From assembly GCF_014898155.1 (NCBI RefSeq), contig NZ_CP062938.1:930001-994000 (forward strand): a DNA stretch of 64,000 nucleotides. Reading direction: 5' to 3'. The stretch is from Bifidobacterium eulemuris. Its GTDB lineage: Bacteria; Actinomycetota; Actinomycetes; Actinomycetales; Bifidobacteriaceae. Under the pieces are notes generated by a model that was not told the origin of the DNA, did no database searches, and saw only the letters and a list, made by a program, of their open reading frames with translations. Shown in pieces: positions 33,893 through 41,970 of this stretch (position 1 is the stretch's first letter; each line of letters opens with the position of its first letter). The translations under genes were made by a program, and so were the position numbers.

Positions 33893-35359
33893 TCAGATTT
33901 CGGCGGTGGCGTCGGAGTCGAGGGACTCCTGCTTGGCCACATCGCCACGCTGAAGAATCAGCGCTCCTAGCAGGCCGATCAGCAGCGCCACGATCACGCC
34001 GAGGTTGGCCGAGGCCCACACGCCGTCCTTGCCGCCGAACAGGGCCAGGAAGTATCCCTGCCAAGTCAGCCAGCTGGCGGCGGTGTTCACCACAAGTCCC
34101 CAGCCGATGATGGTGCCGACCGCGAGGATGGCGAGCGCCTTGACGTTCCAAGTGCCATAGCGGCCCGAGGGGTTGTAGAGGTCGTCGGAAGCGTAGTCGC
34201 GCTTGCGCATGAGCACGTCGCCCACGAACATGCCGGCCCAGACGGCCATGGGCACGCCAAGGGTGATGAGGAAGCCTTGGAACGGTCCGATGAACGTGTC
34301 GGAGAAGAAGGTCACGTACACCACGCCGATCACGGTGAGCACGGCGGTCAGTGCGGCGGCCGCGGTGCGCGGCAGCTTGACGCCGAAGCTCAGCAGGGCC
34401 AGGCCGTTGGAGTAGTTGTCCATGATGGCGCCGGACATCAGTCCCAGCACGGCGACCAGCGTGAACGGCACGAGGTACCAGGTCGGCAGGATGGAGGCCA
34501 TGGCGCCCACGGGGTCGAGGCCGACCTTCTCGGAGAGGTCGGAGTTCGAGATGGCGAGCAGCAGGCCGTAGGAGATGAGGAACACGTTGGCGATGGAGGC
34601 GCCGAAGGTGGTCCAGAACACGATGCCGCCGTTGGAGGATTTGCGCGGAAGGTAGCGCGAATAGTCGGCGGCGATGTTCACCCAGCCGAGGCCGAATCCG
34701 GTCATCACGAAGAAGCAGCATCCGAGCACGGCCGGCAGATTGCCGGCGGGCGCCGATCCGATGGCGGAGAAATCGATGTTGCCCCATGCCAGGATGAAGA
34801 AGCCGACGGTGACGATGCCGGTGACGATGGTGATGACCTGCTGGCAGCGCATGATGAGATCGTAGCCGAACACGCCGGCGACGACGACCAGTCCGACGAC
34901 GATGATCGTCGAGACGATCTTCGGCGCGGCGCCCGATCCCAGGCCGATCGCCTCGATGGTCGACGACATCGCCAGCACGGCGGTGGTGGTCAACGAGATC
35001 TCCCAGCCGAGCGTGGCGATCCATGACATGGCCGCGGGCACTTTGGCGCCTTCGACGCCGAAGATGGCACGGGTGATGACCATGGTGGGCGCGTTGCCAC
35101 GCTTGCCGGCGATCGAAATGATGCCGACCAGCAGGAACGAGGCGACCACGCCGACGCAGGCGGCGATGCCCGCCTGCCAGAAGGAGATGCCGAAACCGAG
35201 CGCCCATGCGCCGTACGACATCGCCAGCACGGAGATATTCGCCGCGAACCATGGCCAGAAGAGGCTTGATGGTTTGCCTTTGCGTTCGGATTCGGCGATG
35301 ATGTCGATGCCCTGCTCCTCAACGGCGAGGGCCGAGCTTTTCTCTGTTTCCTTGGCCAC
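33893..35359 (-). CDS. NCS1-family nucleobase/nucleoside permease
   Basis: Cytosine/purine/thiamine/allantoin-type permease of 488 residues with about 12 helices. Family segments are FWPWFAANISVLAMSYGAW, GWEISLTTTAVLAMS, GFGLGWVNIAADYSRYLPR and GAIMDNYSNGLALLSFG. It starts with GTG after AGGAGG. The gene lies between the PfkB kinase and isochorismatase-fold genes of a GntR-controlled operon and would bring in its substrate. The exact substrate (base, nucleoside or related heterocycle) cannot be read from sequence. Confidence 0.85.
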   Translation of the reverse strand: MAKETEKSSALAVEEQGIDIIAESERKGKPSSLFWPWFAANISVLAMSYGAWALGFGISFWQAGIAACVGVVASFLLVGIISIAGKRGNAPTMVITRAIFGVEGAKVPAAMSWIATLGWEISLTTTAVLAMSSTIEAIGLGSGAAPKIVSTIIVVGLVVVAGVFGYDLIMRCQQVITIVTGIVTVGFFILAWGNIDFSAIGSAPAGNLPAVLGCCFFVMTGFGLGWVNIAADYSRYLPRKSSNGGIVFWTTFGASIANVFLISYGLLLAISNSDLSEKVGLDPVGAMASILPTWYLVPFTLVAVLGLMSGAIMDNYSNGLALLSFGVKLPRTAAAALTAVLTVIGVVYVTFFSDTFIGPFQGFLITLGVPMAVWAGMFVGDVLMRKRDYASDDLYNPSGRYGTWNVKALAILAVGTIIGWGLVVNTAASWLTWQGYFLALFGGKDGVWASANLGVIVALLIGLLGALILQRGDVAKQESLDSDATAEI

Positions 35360-35432
35360 AATGGCCTCCTTACTTCATCGGTATATGGATTAATCGAGGG
35401 TATTGATCGCGATATCCGTCGGTTGACGGATG

Positions 35433-36419
35433 TTATTGAACGCCTTTCGTATGTCCGGACGTGTTCGCCTTGTCGTATGGCGAACGCATGAGTTGTTCTG
35501 TCTCGTCGCGCGTCGGGCAAGTGGCTGGGCCGCGCCGTGTGACCGCGATGGAGGCGGCCGCGTTGGCGATGCGCACGGCATGGGATAGGGGCTCGCCTTG
35601 CGCCAGCTGCGCGCACAGCACGCCGGTGTGGCAGTCGCCCGCGCCGTTGGTGTCCACCGGAGTGACGGGGAATCCGTCCACCAGTTCGCACTCGCCGTCC
35701 GGCCGGCACACCCACGCGCCTTCGGCGCCGGTACGCACGATCACGATCGCGTCGAGCGCGTCCGCCAGCGAGGCGTACCGTTCCCGTCTGTCCGGTAGGG
35801 AGTCGGGCAGACGCAGACGGCGCACGACGATATCGGCCTCGCGTTCGTTGCATGACCAGATTGGCCGGTAGCCCACCAGCGCGTCGAGCAGCACGTCATC
35901 GACTTGCTCGAGCATCGGAGACACGTCGAAGATGGCGGTGAAACGGTGCGATCTCGTACGGGTGAGGAATCGCAGCAACGCCTGGGCGGTGCGATGGACC
36001 AGCGTGTATCCGCTGATATACACGACATCGCCGTCGTTCGGTTCGATGCCGTCGAACGCGTCAAGGGGCGCGTGCGCTTCGGCTCCCCTTGTGGAGACGA
36101 ATGTGCGTTCGGCCTGCGCGTCGGTGAGCGCGATGCAGAATCCGCAATCCTCGTCCTCCACGCGCACGCCGATATGGTCAATGCCGTCCGCATGCAGCGT
36201 CCGCGCGATCAGATCGCTCCACGCCCCGGTGCCCAGCACCGCGCCGTGACACGCGGAAACACCCATCTGTCTCACCGCATGCAGCATGTTGTAGCTGGCT
36301 CCGACTTGGGTGGACACATCCTGCGCGAACACGTCCTCGCCGGCCCGCGGCACCTGCTCGACCCGCATCGTCATATCGACGATGATCTGCCCGAGGGAAA
36401 TCACGGTGGGATCGCTCAT
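35433..36419 (-). CDS. PfkB-family carbohydrate/nucleoside kinase
   Basis: Ribokinase-fold kinase of 328 residues. The N-terminal GQIIVDMTMRVEQVPRAGED and the C-terminal catalytic motif PVDTNGAGDCHTGVL with the base Asp are intact. It starts in a TGATG overlap with the preceding gene, so translation is coupled. E. coli YegV is a similar kinase beside the ADP-ribosylglycohydrolase-like YegU, the transporter YegT and the GntR-type YegW. This operon looks like a counterpart with a different transporter. The substrate is probably a nucleoside or pentose. Confidence 0.85.
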   Translation of the reverse strand: MSDPTVISLGQIIVDMTMRVEQVPRAGEDVFAQDVSTQVGASYNMLHAVRQMGVSACHGAVLGTGAWSDLIARTLHADGIDHIGVRVEDEDCGFCIALTDAQAERTFVSTRGAEAHAPLDAFDGIEPNDGDVVYISGYTLVHRTAQALLRFLTRTRSHRFTAIFDVSPMLEQVDDVLLDALVGYRPIWSCNEREADIVVRRLRLPDSLPDRRERYASLADALDAIVIVRTGAEGAWVCRPDGECELVDGFPVTPVDTNGAGDCHTGVLCAQLAQGEPLSHAVRIANAAASIAVTRRGPATCPTRDETEQLMRSPYDKANTSGHTKGVQ

Positions 36420-37450
36420 CACGCACCCCTTTCACGCAACGACACAAGACCGGCGGCCACGGCGTCGGTAGGCAACGCGTTGACCCGCTCGACCAAGGTT
36501 CGGCGTGATTCGCCGAACGCATCGGGTCCCAGGCATGCGCCAAGTATCGCGCCGGACATCGCCGCGATGGTGTCGGTGTCTCCTCCGATGGATACGGACG
36601 CGCACAGCGCCGCGAACGGGGCATCGGCGTAACGGCATGTGATGGCGAACGCGGCGGGCACCGATTCATTGGCTTCGACGCTGGTGCCGTTCAACGCGCG
36701 CAGCGTCTCCATGAAATCCTCGTCATCAAGCCCGGCACCCGCATGTTCGGCCCAATCCAGCACATAGCGTGTGCGTTCCAACACCGAGGCTTTGGCCGAC
36801 CAGCAGCCGACGCGTTCCTGCCGTGAGGTGAAGTCGACGGCCGTATGCAACGCCTTGCGCACGCCGGCACCTTCCATGCCGTAGCTGACGGCCGCGGCGA
36901 CCAACGTCGTGGCATCGATGCCTTGTACGGTGTTATGCGTCACGATGCAGGAACGGCGCGCCGCTTCGGCCAGCGAGGTCGAAGGCGCGAAGGCGATGCC
37001 GACCGGAGCGGCGCGCATCGCGCCTCCGTTGGTGGTGCCCGTCCGCCCGGTTTCCTCGGGCGGCACGCCACGTCCCAACGCTTCCAGAGCGGCTTTGGTG
37101 GAGGGACCGAGCAGGTCGAAGGAGCCTTTGGCTTTCATGCCCTCCTCCCAACGCAGCAGGTCGCGCGCGTAGGCGAGCACGTCGAGCTCTCCCCCGTCGG
37201 CGATCAGACGCTCCGCCAGCAAAAACGCCTGTTCGGTGTCGTCGGTGACGGAGCCGGCGCGCATGCTCGGGGCGATGGGCTGCCAGTCCACCGAATCAAG
37301 AAAATCGACGACCGGTCCGCCGTAGGCCTGCGCGATGTCCTGCGCGGACATGCTTTGCGTGGGCATGCCCAAGGCATCTCCGATCGCCAGTCCGCTGAGT
37401 GCGCCGCGCGCTCGGTCGATAAGGTCGCAAGACCTGGTGTTGTCGGCCAT
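36419..37450 (-). CDS. ADP-ribosylglycohydrolase-family enzyme
   Basis: DraG/ARH-fold protein of 343 residues. RARGALSGLAIGDALGMP opens the fold. The two magnesium sites are conserved: GSVTDDTEQAFLLAE and SIGGDTDTIAAMSGAI. Family members cut N- or O-glycosidic bonds of ADP-ribose. With a kinase and nucleobase permease in the same operon, hydrolysis of a phosphorylated N-riboside is more likely here than deribosylation of protein. Its start overlaps the gntR stop by one base (TAATG), with GGAGG upstream. Confidence 0.88.
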   Translation of the reverse strand: MADNTRSCDLIDRARGALSGLAIGDALGMPTQSMSAQDIAQAYGGPVVDFLDSVDWQPIAPSMRAGSVTDDTEQAFLLAERLIADGGELDVLAYARDLLRWEEGMKAKGSFDLLGPSTKAALEALGRGVPPEETGRTGTTNGGAMRAAPVGIAFAPSTSLAEAARRSCIVTHNTVQGIDATTLVAAAVSYGMEGAGVRKALHTAVDFTSRQERVGCWSAKASVLERTRYVLDWAEHAGAGLDDEDFMETLRALNGTSVEANESVPAAFAITCRYADAPFAALCASVSIGGDTDTIAAMSGAILGACLGPDAFGESRRTLVERVNALPTDAVAAGLVSLRERGA

Positions 37451-38157
37451 TATTGCTTTCCTCCAATCGATATGTGCATGGTGAAATGTCCGGGGTCGAG
37501 ATAGGAACGCACGTATTCGACCAGAGTGCCGCCCGCCCCATAGCTTTTGCGTTCCGACATCAGAAACACGGTCTGCGGCGACTGCCCCATCGCCTCGCCG
37601 ACCTCCTCGCCAAGACGTTCCGCCGAGACATCCACACTGCCGCTGAACGGCGACATGCCCGCGGCACGCATCGTACGCGAGACGGATCCCTCTACCAGTC
37701 CGCCGTCCATCACCTCGCGCATGGCGCGGGTGGCGGGCAGATACGACGTCTCATGCGAGATCGGCATCGAATGGAACATGCGGCAGCGTTCGACTTTGTA
37801 GAACATGTCGGACTCGGCAGGTTCGTCGGCGAGTTCGACGGGACGTTCGACCAATGCGATGGACAGCACCTTCGTCGAGGTAGGCACGCCGGATGACACG
37901 GACGCGCTGGTCCACCCGTCGCCGTCTTCGAGATCGCGCCCGTGGAAGGCCACATAACTGCCCGAACCAGCCCTCGTCTCGATCAGTCGCCGTTGTTTGA
38001 GCATTTCCAACGCGCGCCGCACAGTGCCTCTCGAAACGTTGAACCGTTCCGCCAGTTCGGTTTCCGACATGATCTTTTCGCCCGGTTTAAGGGTGCCGTC
38101 CGCGATCTGCGAAGCGATTTCGCGTTCCAATTGCTCGGTCCGCGTATAACTCGACAT
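37450..38157 (-). CDS. GntR/HutC-family regulator of the nucleoside operon
   Basis: Regulator of 235 residues. The winged helix (GEKIMSETELAERFNVSRGTVRRALEMLKQ) is followed by a UTRA ligand domain (YKVERCRMFHSMPISHETSYLP). GGAGGTGGCC precedes the ATG. It is first in the operon and lies just downstream of a TGTATATACA palindrome, so autoregulation and control of the four genes behind it are likely. The ligand should be the pathway substrate or a phosphorylated intermediate. Confidence 0.9.
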   Translation of the reverse strand: MSSYTRTEQLEREIASQIADGTLKPGEKIMSETELAERFNVSRGTVRRALEMLKQRRLIETRAGSGSYVAFHGRDLEDGDGWTSASVSSGVPTSTKVLSIALVERPVELADEPAESDMFYKVERCRMFHSMPISHETSYLPATRAMREVMDGGLVEGSVSRTMRAAGMSPFSGSVDVSAERLGEEVGEAMGQSPQTVFLMSERKSYGAGGTLVEYVRSYLDPGHFTMHISIGGKQ

Positions 38158-38211
38158 GGCCACCTCCTTGTGCGTGTCTTGCTCATCCCTCATTGGATAC
38201 AAACACATCAT

Positions 38212-38227
38212 ACCTGTATATACAAGT
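38212..38227. promoter_or_regulatory. HutC-type operator upstream of the nucleoside operon
   Basis: ACCTGTATATACAAGT has a perfect TGTATATACA core, like the sites of HutC-subfamily GntR regulators. It lies 55 bases before the gntR start and probably binds that protein. Confidence 0.75.
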
Positions 38228-38304
38228 TAACACAAATCGGCGCACGTCAACGAGTCAAAGCCAACATCCACAACGTTTCGATTGAGACGAGAGACCGTCA
38301 AAAA

Positions 38305-38388
38305 CAACGATTTAACCATTCCGCCCATGCTGCGACACCAAAACGGCGAATTACCGTCGCCCTCGACTCCAAAGTGGTTAAATCGTTG
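38305..38388. repeat. Inverted 14-base repeat between the AraC and GntR genes
   Basis: CAACGATTTAACCA and its exact complement lie 56 bases apart, downstream of the AraC gene and upstream of the GntR promoter. It could be two operator sites suited to looping, or a long-loop terminator for the AraC gene. Confidence 0.6.
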
Positions 38389-38399
38389 CAACCACCGTA

Positions 38400-39371
38400 C
38401 TACACGGTGTTGTAAAGCCGCGCGGGGAAGGCGGCGCGGTATTGCGTCGGGGTCAGGCCGGTGCGGCGTTTGAACACCCGCATGAAATACTTGGGATCCT
38501 CGTACCCCACTTCGGCGGCGATGGCGGCGACCGGCGACGAGGTGGTGGAGAGCAGTTCGCGGGCGCGATCGACCCGATATTCCACAATCTGCTCCACGAT
38601 GCCGATGCCAAAGGCCTGATGGTATAGCGACGTCAGATAGCTCGGCGAATAATGGAAGCGCGCGGCCACGTCGGCCACGGAGATGTCTTCAAAAGCGTTG
38701 GCACGAATCCATGAATGCACCGACCGCAACGACCCGCGCACACGCCGTTCGCGGGATTCCGCGGACGCAACGCTCTCCGCCGCCGCAACGGCAACGTTTT
38801 CACCACCGTCACCACTATCTTCGACGGGCTCGGCGGCCTGTAAGCCACCGCCCTGCGTAATCGCGCAACGTTGGCGCATCTGCATGGTGATCTCCAACAG
38901 CAGGCCGGTGGCGCAATACGAGCAGTAGGCGTTGGGGCGGGAGTCCGCCTGTGAGAACAGGTCGAGCAGCTGGTTGGACATCACGGCAAGACGCCCCGCA
39001 TCACCCACCGCGCTATATAGCGGCAATGACACGCACCGGTCGTCAGGCGACGGCTTGGAGGCGAGCGACCAAACGCCGGCGTCCTCATCGGCACCATCGG
39101 CGAAACGGAAATGCATCCACACGAATTCAAGAGGCGCGGTGATGGACTCGGTGCCGGCATGCTCCACGCCGGCGGGAATCAGCGCCATCTCACCTTCGCG
39201 AATCAGCAGGCCGGACTCCCCCACCCGGATCGGTAATACGCCCCGGCGCACGACGATCAGCTCGAAGCTGTCCATCGTGCGCCGCATATGCCGCCATCCC
39301 GGCCCCGACACAAAATGTCCTATCGACAGAAATTGCACCGGTGAGTCGACGCGTGCGGTTACGAATTCCAT
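38400..39371 (-). CDS. AraC-family transcriptional regulator
   Basis: Regulator of 323 residues. The N-terminal cupin-like sensor includes FELIVVRRGVLPIRVGESG and MALIPAGVEHAG. The C-terminal double helix-turn-helix runs from ISVADVAARFHYSPSYLTSLYHQ to VGYEDPKYFMRVFKRRTGLTPTQYR. An Ala/Glu/Ser-rich linker near residue 200 joins them. It is collinear with the downstream gntR operon and lies after the GH127 gene on the same strand. Control of the GH127 gene is plausible, as these regulators often sense arabinose or related sugars, but is not shown. Confidence 0.88.
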   Translation of the reverse strand: MEFVTARVDSPVQFLSIGHFVSGPGWRHMRRTMDSFELIVVRRGVLPIRVGESGLLIREGEMALIPAGVEHAGTESITAPLEFVWMHFRFADGADEDAGVWSLASKPSPDDRCVSLPLYSAVGDAGRLAVMSNQLLDLFSQADSRPNAYCSYCATGLLLEITMQMRQRCAITQGGGLQAAEPVEDSGDGGENVAVAAAESVASAESRERRVRGSLRSVHSWIRANAFEDISVADVAARFHYSPSYLTSLYHQAFGIGIVEQIVEYRVDRARELLSTTSSPVAAIAAEVGYEDPKYFMRVFKRRTGLTPTQYRAAFPARLYNTV

Positions 39372-39412
39372 GCCTCCATGGTAGCGTTCGCCATCCCGAG
39401 AGGAGCATCCAC

Positions 39413-39512
39413 CCCGTCATTCCAACGGAACATCCCACCCCACCCGTCATCCCGACGGAACCATCCCAACCCACCCGTCATTCCAACGGGACCATCCCAA
39501 CCCACCCGTCAT
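39413..39512. repeat. 30-31-base tandem repeats
   Basis: The segment CCCGTCATNCC starts at 39413, 39443, 39474 and 39505, giving three complete units of 30-31 bases (CCCGTCATTCCAACGGAAC..ATCCCA). The last copy runs into the palindromic element. It lies in the gene-free spacer between the AraC and GH127 genes. Confidence 0.75.
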
Positions 39513-39588
39513 CCCGAGCGGAGCGCAGCGAAGTCGAGGGATCTCCAGCCCATGCATAAGAGATCCCTCGACTTCGCTCGGGATGACG
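39507..39588. repeat. Interspersed palindromic element, second full copy
   Basis: The arms CGTCATCCCGAGCGGAGC..GGGATCTC and GAGATCCCTCGACTTCGCTC..GATGACG match those at 11833-11930, with a small internal deletion in the right arm. Confidence 0.75.
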
Positions 39589-39643
39589 GGCGGGTGGCAC
39601 TCCGCCCGGAATGACAAACTCCACTCGGGATGGCCGTGAAATC

Positions 39644-41845
39644 TTACAGATTCAGCCAGACGCGCATTTCGGTCAGGCCGCGGTTGGCCCACGCGAAATA
39701 CGGAATCAGCGTGATGTCGGCCGGCTGGCGATCCGACGCACAGGTCGGGTCGAAACGGCGGTACAGGGGCGTGCGCGGCGCGTCAACGGGCGCATCGTCC
39801 GCGACGTCGGGCTCGACGGGCTCGCGCCAGCCGGGAACGGTCAGTCTGACCATATCCCAATCCACCGGATCCACCACACCCGTACGCTCGCTGCCGTCGG
39901 TGCGGCTTTCGTCGAATCCGGCATGCATCGTGAACGTCTCGGCCACGGCCTCGCCCAAACGGGACATGTCCACATGCAGACGGCCCAGCCCTTCGCCGTT
40001 ATCGACGCCTTCTGCGCAGAAGGTGATCGGCCCGCGCACGAAGGCGACTTTGCCGATGTTCTCGCCCACGCGCGGGTTGGCGGCCACCGGCACCACCGGC
40101 ATAGGGAACGCGAAGGCGACCACATCGCCGTCATGCCATTCGCCGGTCAGATAGAGGTATCCGTCTCGAATCTCGCGCTTGACGCGTCCATCATTCTCGC
40201 CACTCGCCGTCACCACGGCGGCCCCGGCGGCCTCGTCGCCGGCCCATGCGGGCAGACGGAAGGCCAACGTGCCGCTCGCCGCGCGATCAAGATGGACGGT
40301 CGCCTTGCCCTCGCCGCTCCACGGCATCGCGGCTTCGACGTCCAGTTCCATCGCCGCGCCGGCGAAGTCGAACCGCGCGCGGCCGCCCATGTACAAGTGT
40401 GTGTACAGCGTGGCGCCGTCCTCGCCCAACGTGTAGGCGTACTGCTGGATCGAGCTGACGATACGGGTGATGTTCGGCGGGCAGCAGGCGCAGCCGAACC
40501 ACTTCTGGCGCACCGGCTTGACGTGTTCGAAGTTGCGGTCGCGGTTAAGCGCGGCCTCGGGGCGCACCTCCAGCGGGTTCACGTAGAAGAAGCTTTTGCC
40601 GTCGAGGGCCATGCCGGCCAGCACGGTGTTGTACAGCGCGCGCTCCATCACGTCCGCATACTCGCCTTTGGCGCGGATCTGCAGCATGCGGCGCGCGAAG
40701 AAGGCCAGCGCGATCGCGGCGCAGGTCTCCGAATAGGCTAGATCGTTGGGCAGGTCGTAGTCGTAGGAGAAGGCCTCGCCGTGGCGGGTGCCGCCGATGC
40801 CGCCGGTGATATAGAGCTTCTTGTCGACGATGTTGCGCCAGAGCTTGTCGACCGCGTCGGTCAGGTCGCTCGCGTCGGTCAGACGCGCCACATCGGCCAC
40901 GCCGGAATAGAAGTAGGTGGCGCGAACGGCATGGCCGACGGCCTCATGCTGGTCGGACACCGGCTGGTGCGCCTGATAGTAGGCGTACGGCAGCGGCATA
41001 TCCTCGTTCGGCTGGTACGCATTGCCGTCATGGGCGGCGCGCGCCCGGTCTTCCTGCTCGAAGTACAGCGGGGACGCGCCGCGCTCGCGCACGAAATATT
41101 CGGCCAGATCGGCGTATCTGCGCTCGCCCGTGGCCTCAGCCAGTCGGATCAGCGCCATTTCGGCGATCTCATGGCCGGGGTATCCGCGCAGCTTGCCCTC
41201 TTCAGTGCCGAAGCGGGAGGCCACGTAGTCGGCGAAGCGGGCGGCGGCCTTGAGCAGCTTGTCTTTGCCGGTGCCCTGATAGTAGGCGACCGCGCCTTCG
41301 ATAAGGTGCCCCAGGCAGTACAGCTCATGGTGGTCCTTTAAGTTGGTGAAGTGGCGGTCCATGCCGTTGAGGATGTAGTAGGTGTCGAGATAGCCGTTGT
41401 CGAGTTGGGCGGCGCAGACGATGTCGATGGCCTCGTCGGCGGTGCGCTCGAGTTCGGGGTCGGGATGGGTGGCCAGCGTGTAACCCACGGCTTCGATCCA
41501 CTTGGAGAAGTCGGTGTCTTGGAACACGAAGCCGTAGAATTTGTCCGCATCTGGATTGGCGGGGTCTTCGGGCAACGCGTTGAAGCCGCGGTCGGTGTAG
41601 GTGGGCGGCACGAACCGCTTGCCGGAGCTTTCGGCGGTGCGTTTGCTGGCGTTCTGCGCGGCGGCGGCCTTGAAGTTGTGCATGCAGTAGCTCGGGTCCG
41701 CGCCGGGCACGCGGTCGTTCAGAGCCTCCCACTGGTAGGGGATCACGGCGGTGCGGGCGAGCTGCTGTTCGGCGGACCAGAAGGGATCGTCGACGGTGAC
41801 GTCGGCGACGTTCAATGGCGTGCTGTGTTGCGGTGTGACGGACAT
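39644..41845 (-). CDS. GH127 beta-L-arabinofuranosidase
   Basis: GH127 enzyme of 733 residues, like HypBA1 of B. longum, with no signal peptide. It would release beta-L-arabinofuranose from imported hydroxyproline-linked arabino-oligosaccharides. The zinc site is intact: Glu and Cys in LAYSETCAAIALAFF, and the Cys pair in WFGCACCPPNITR, the first of which is the catalytic nucleophile. GHEIAEMALIRLAEATGE and TGGIGGTRHGEAF are also typical. GAAGGAGACAAGG precedes the start. No specific transporter is adjacent; an AraC gene lies downstream on the same strand. Confidence 0.93.
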   Translation of the reverse strand: MSVTPQHSTPLNVADVTVDDPFWSAEQQLARTAVIPYQWEALNDRVPGADPSYCMHNFKAAAAQNASKRTAESSGKRFVPPTYTDRGFNALPEDPANPDADKFYGFVFQDTDFSKWIEAVGYTLATHPDPELERTADEAIDIVCAAQLDNGYLDTYYILNGMDRHFTNLKDHHELYCLGHLIEGAVAYYQGTGKDKLLKAAARFADYVASRFGTEEGKLRGYPGHEIAEMALIRLAEATGERRYADLAEYFVRERGASPLYFEQEDRARAAHDGNAYQPNEDMPLPYAYYQAHQPVSDQHEAVGHAVRATYFYSGVADVARLTDASDLTDAVDKLWRNIVDKKLYITGGIGGTRHGEAFSYDYDLPNDLAYSETCAAIALAFFARRMLQIRAKGEYADVMERALYNTVLAGMALDGKSFFYVNPLEVRPEAALNRDRNFEHVKPVRQKWFGCACCPPNITRIVSSIQQYAYTLGEDGATLYTHLYMGGRARFDFAGAAMELDVEAAMPWSGEGKATVHLDRAASGTLAFRLPAWAGDEAAGAAVVTASGENDGRVKREIRDGYLYLTGEWHDGDVVAFAFPMPVVPVAANPRVGENIGKVAFVRGPITFCAEGVDNGEGLGRLHVDMSRLGEAVAETFTMHAGFDESRTDGSERTGVVDPVDWDMVRLTVPGWREPVEPDVADDAPVDAPRTPLYRRFDPTCASDRQPADITLIPYFAWANRGLTEMRVWLNL

Positions 41846-41970
41846 CCTTGTCTCCTTCGGAATACGGGTTGCCGGTGGATGGCGCCGGATTCCCTCGGTT
41901 GGGAATGCCGCGCTCCTGCAGCCTCAGCTTAGGAGACGCTCCGCGCCCACACAGGTGGACTTTTCGTTGC

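Noticed and set aside
33893..35252. A long alternative minus-strand frame within the NCS1 permease gene
   Set aside because: It lacks membrane segments and is made of Arg/His-rich residues; only its last part, in the isochorismatase-fold frame, is real and is called separately.
39413..39512. Possible CRISPR array in the 31-base repeats
   Set aside because: The units are contiguous tandem repeats without unique spacers.
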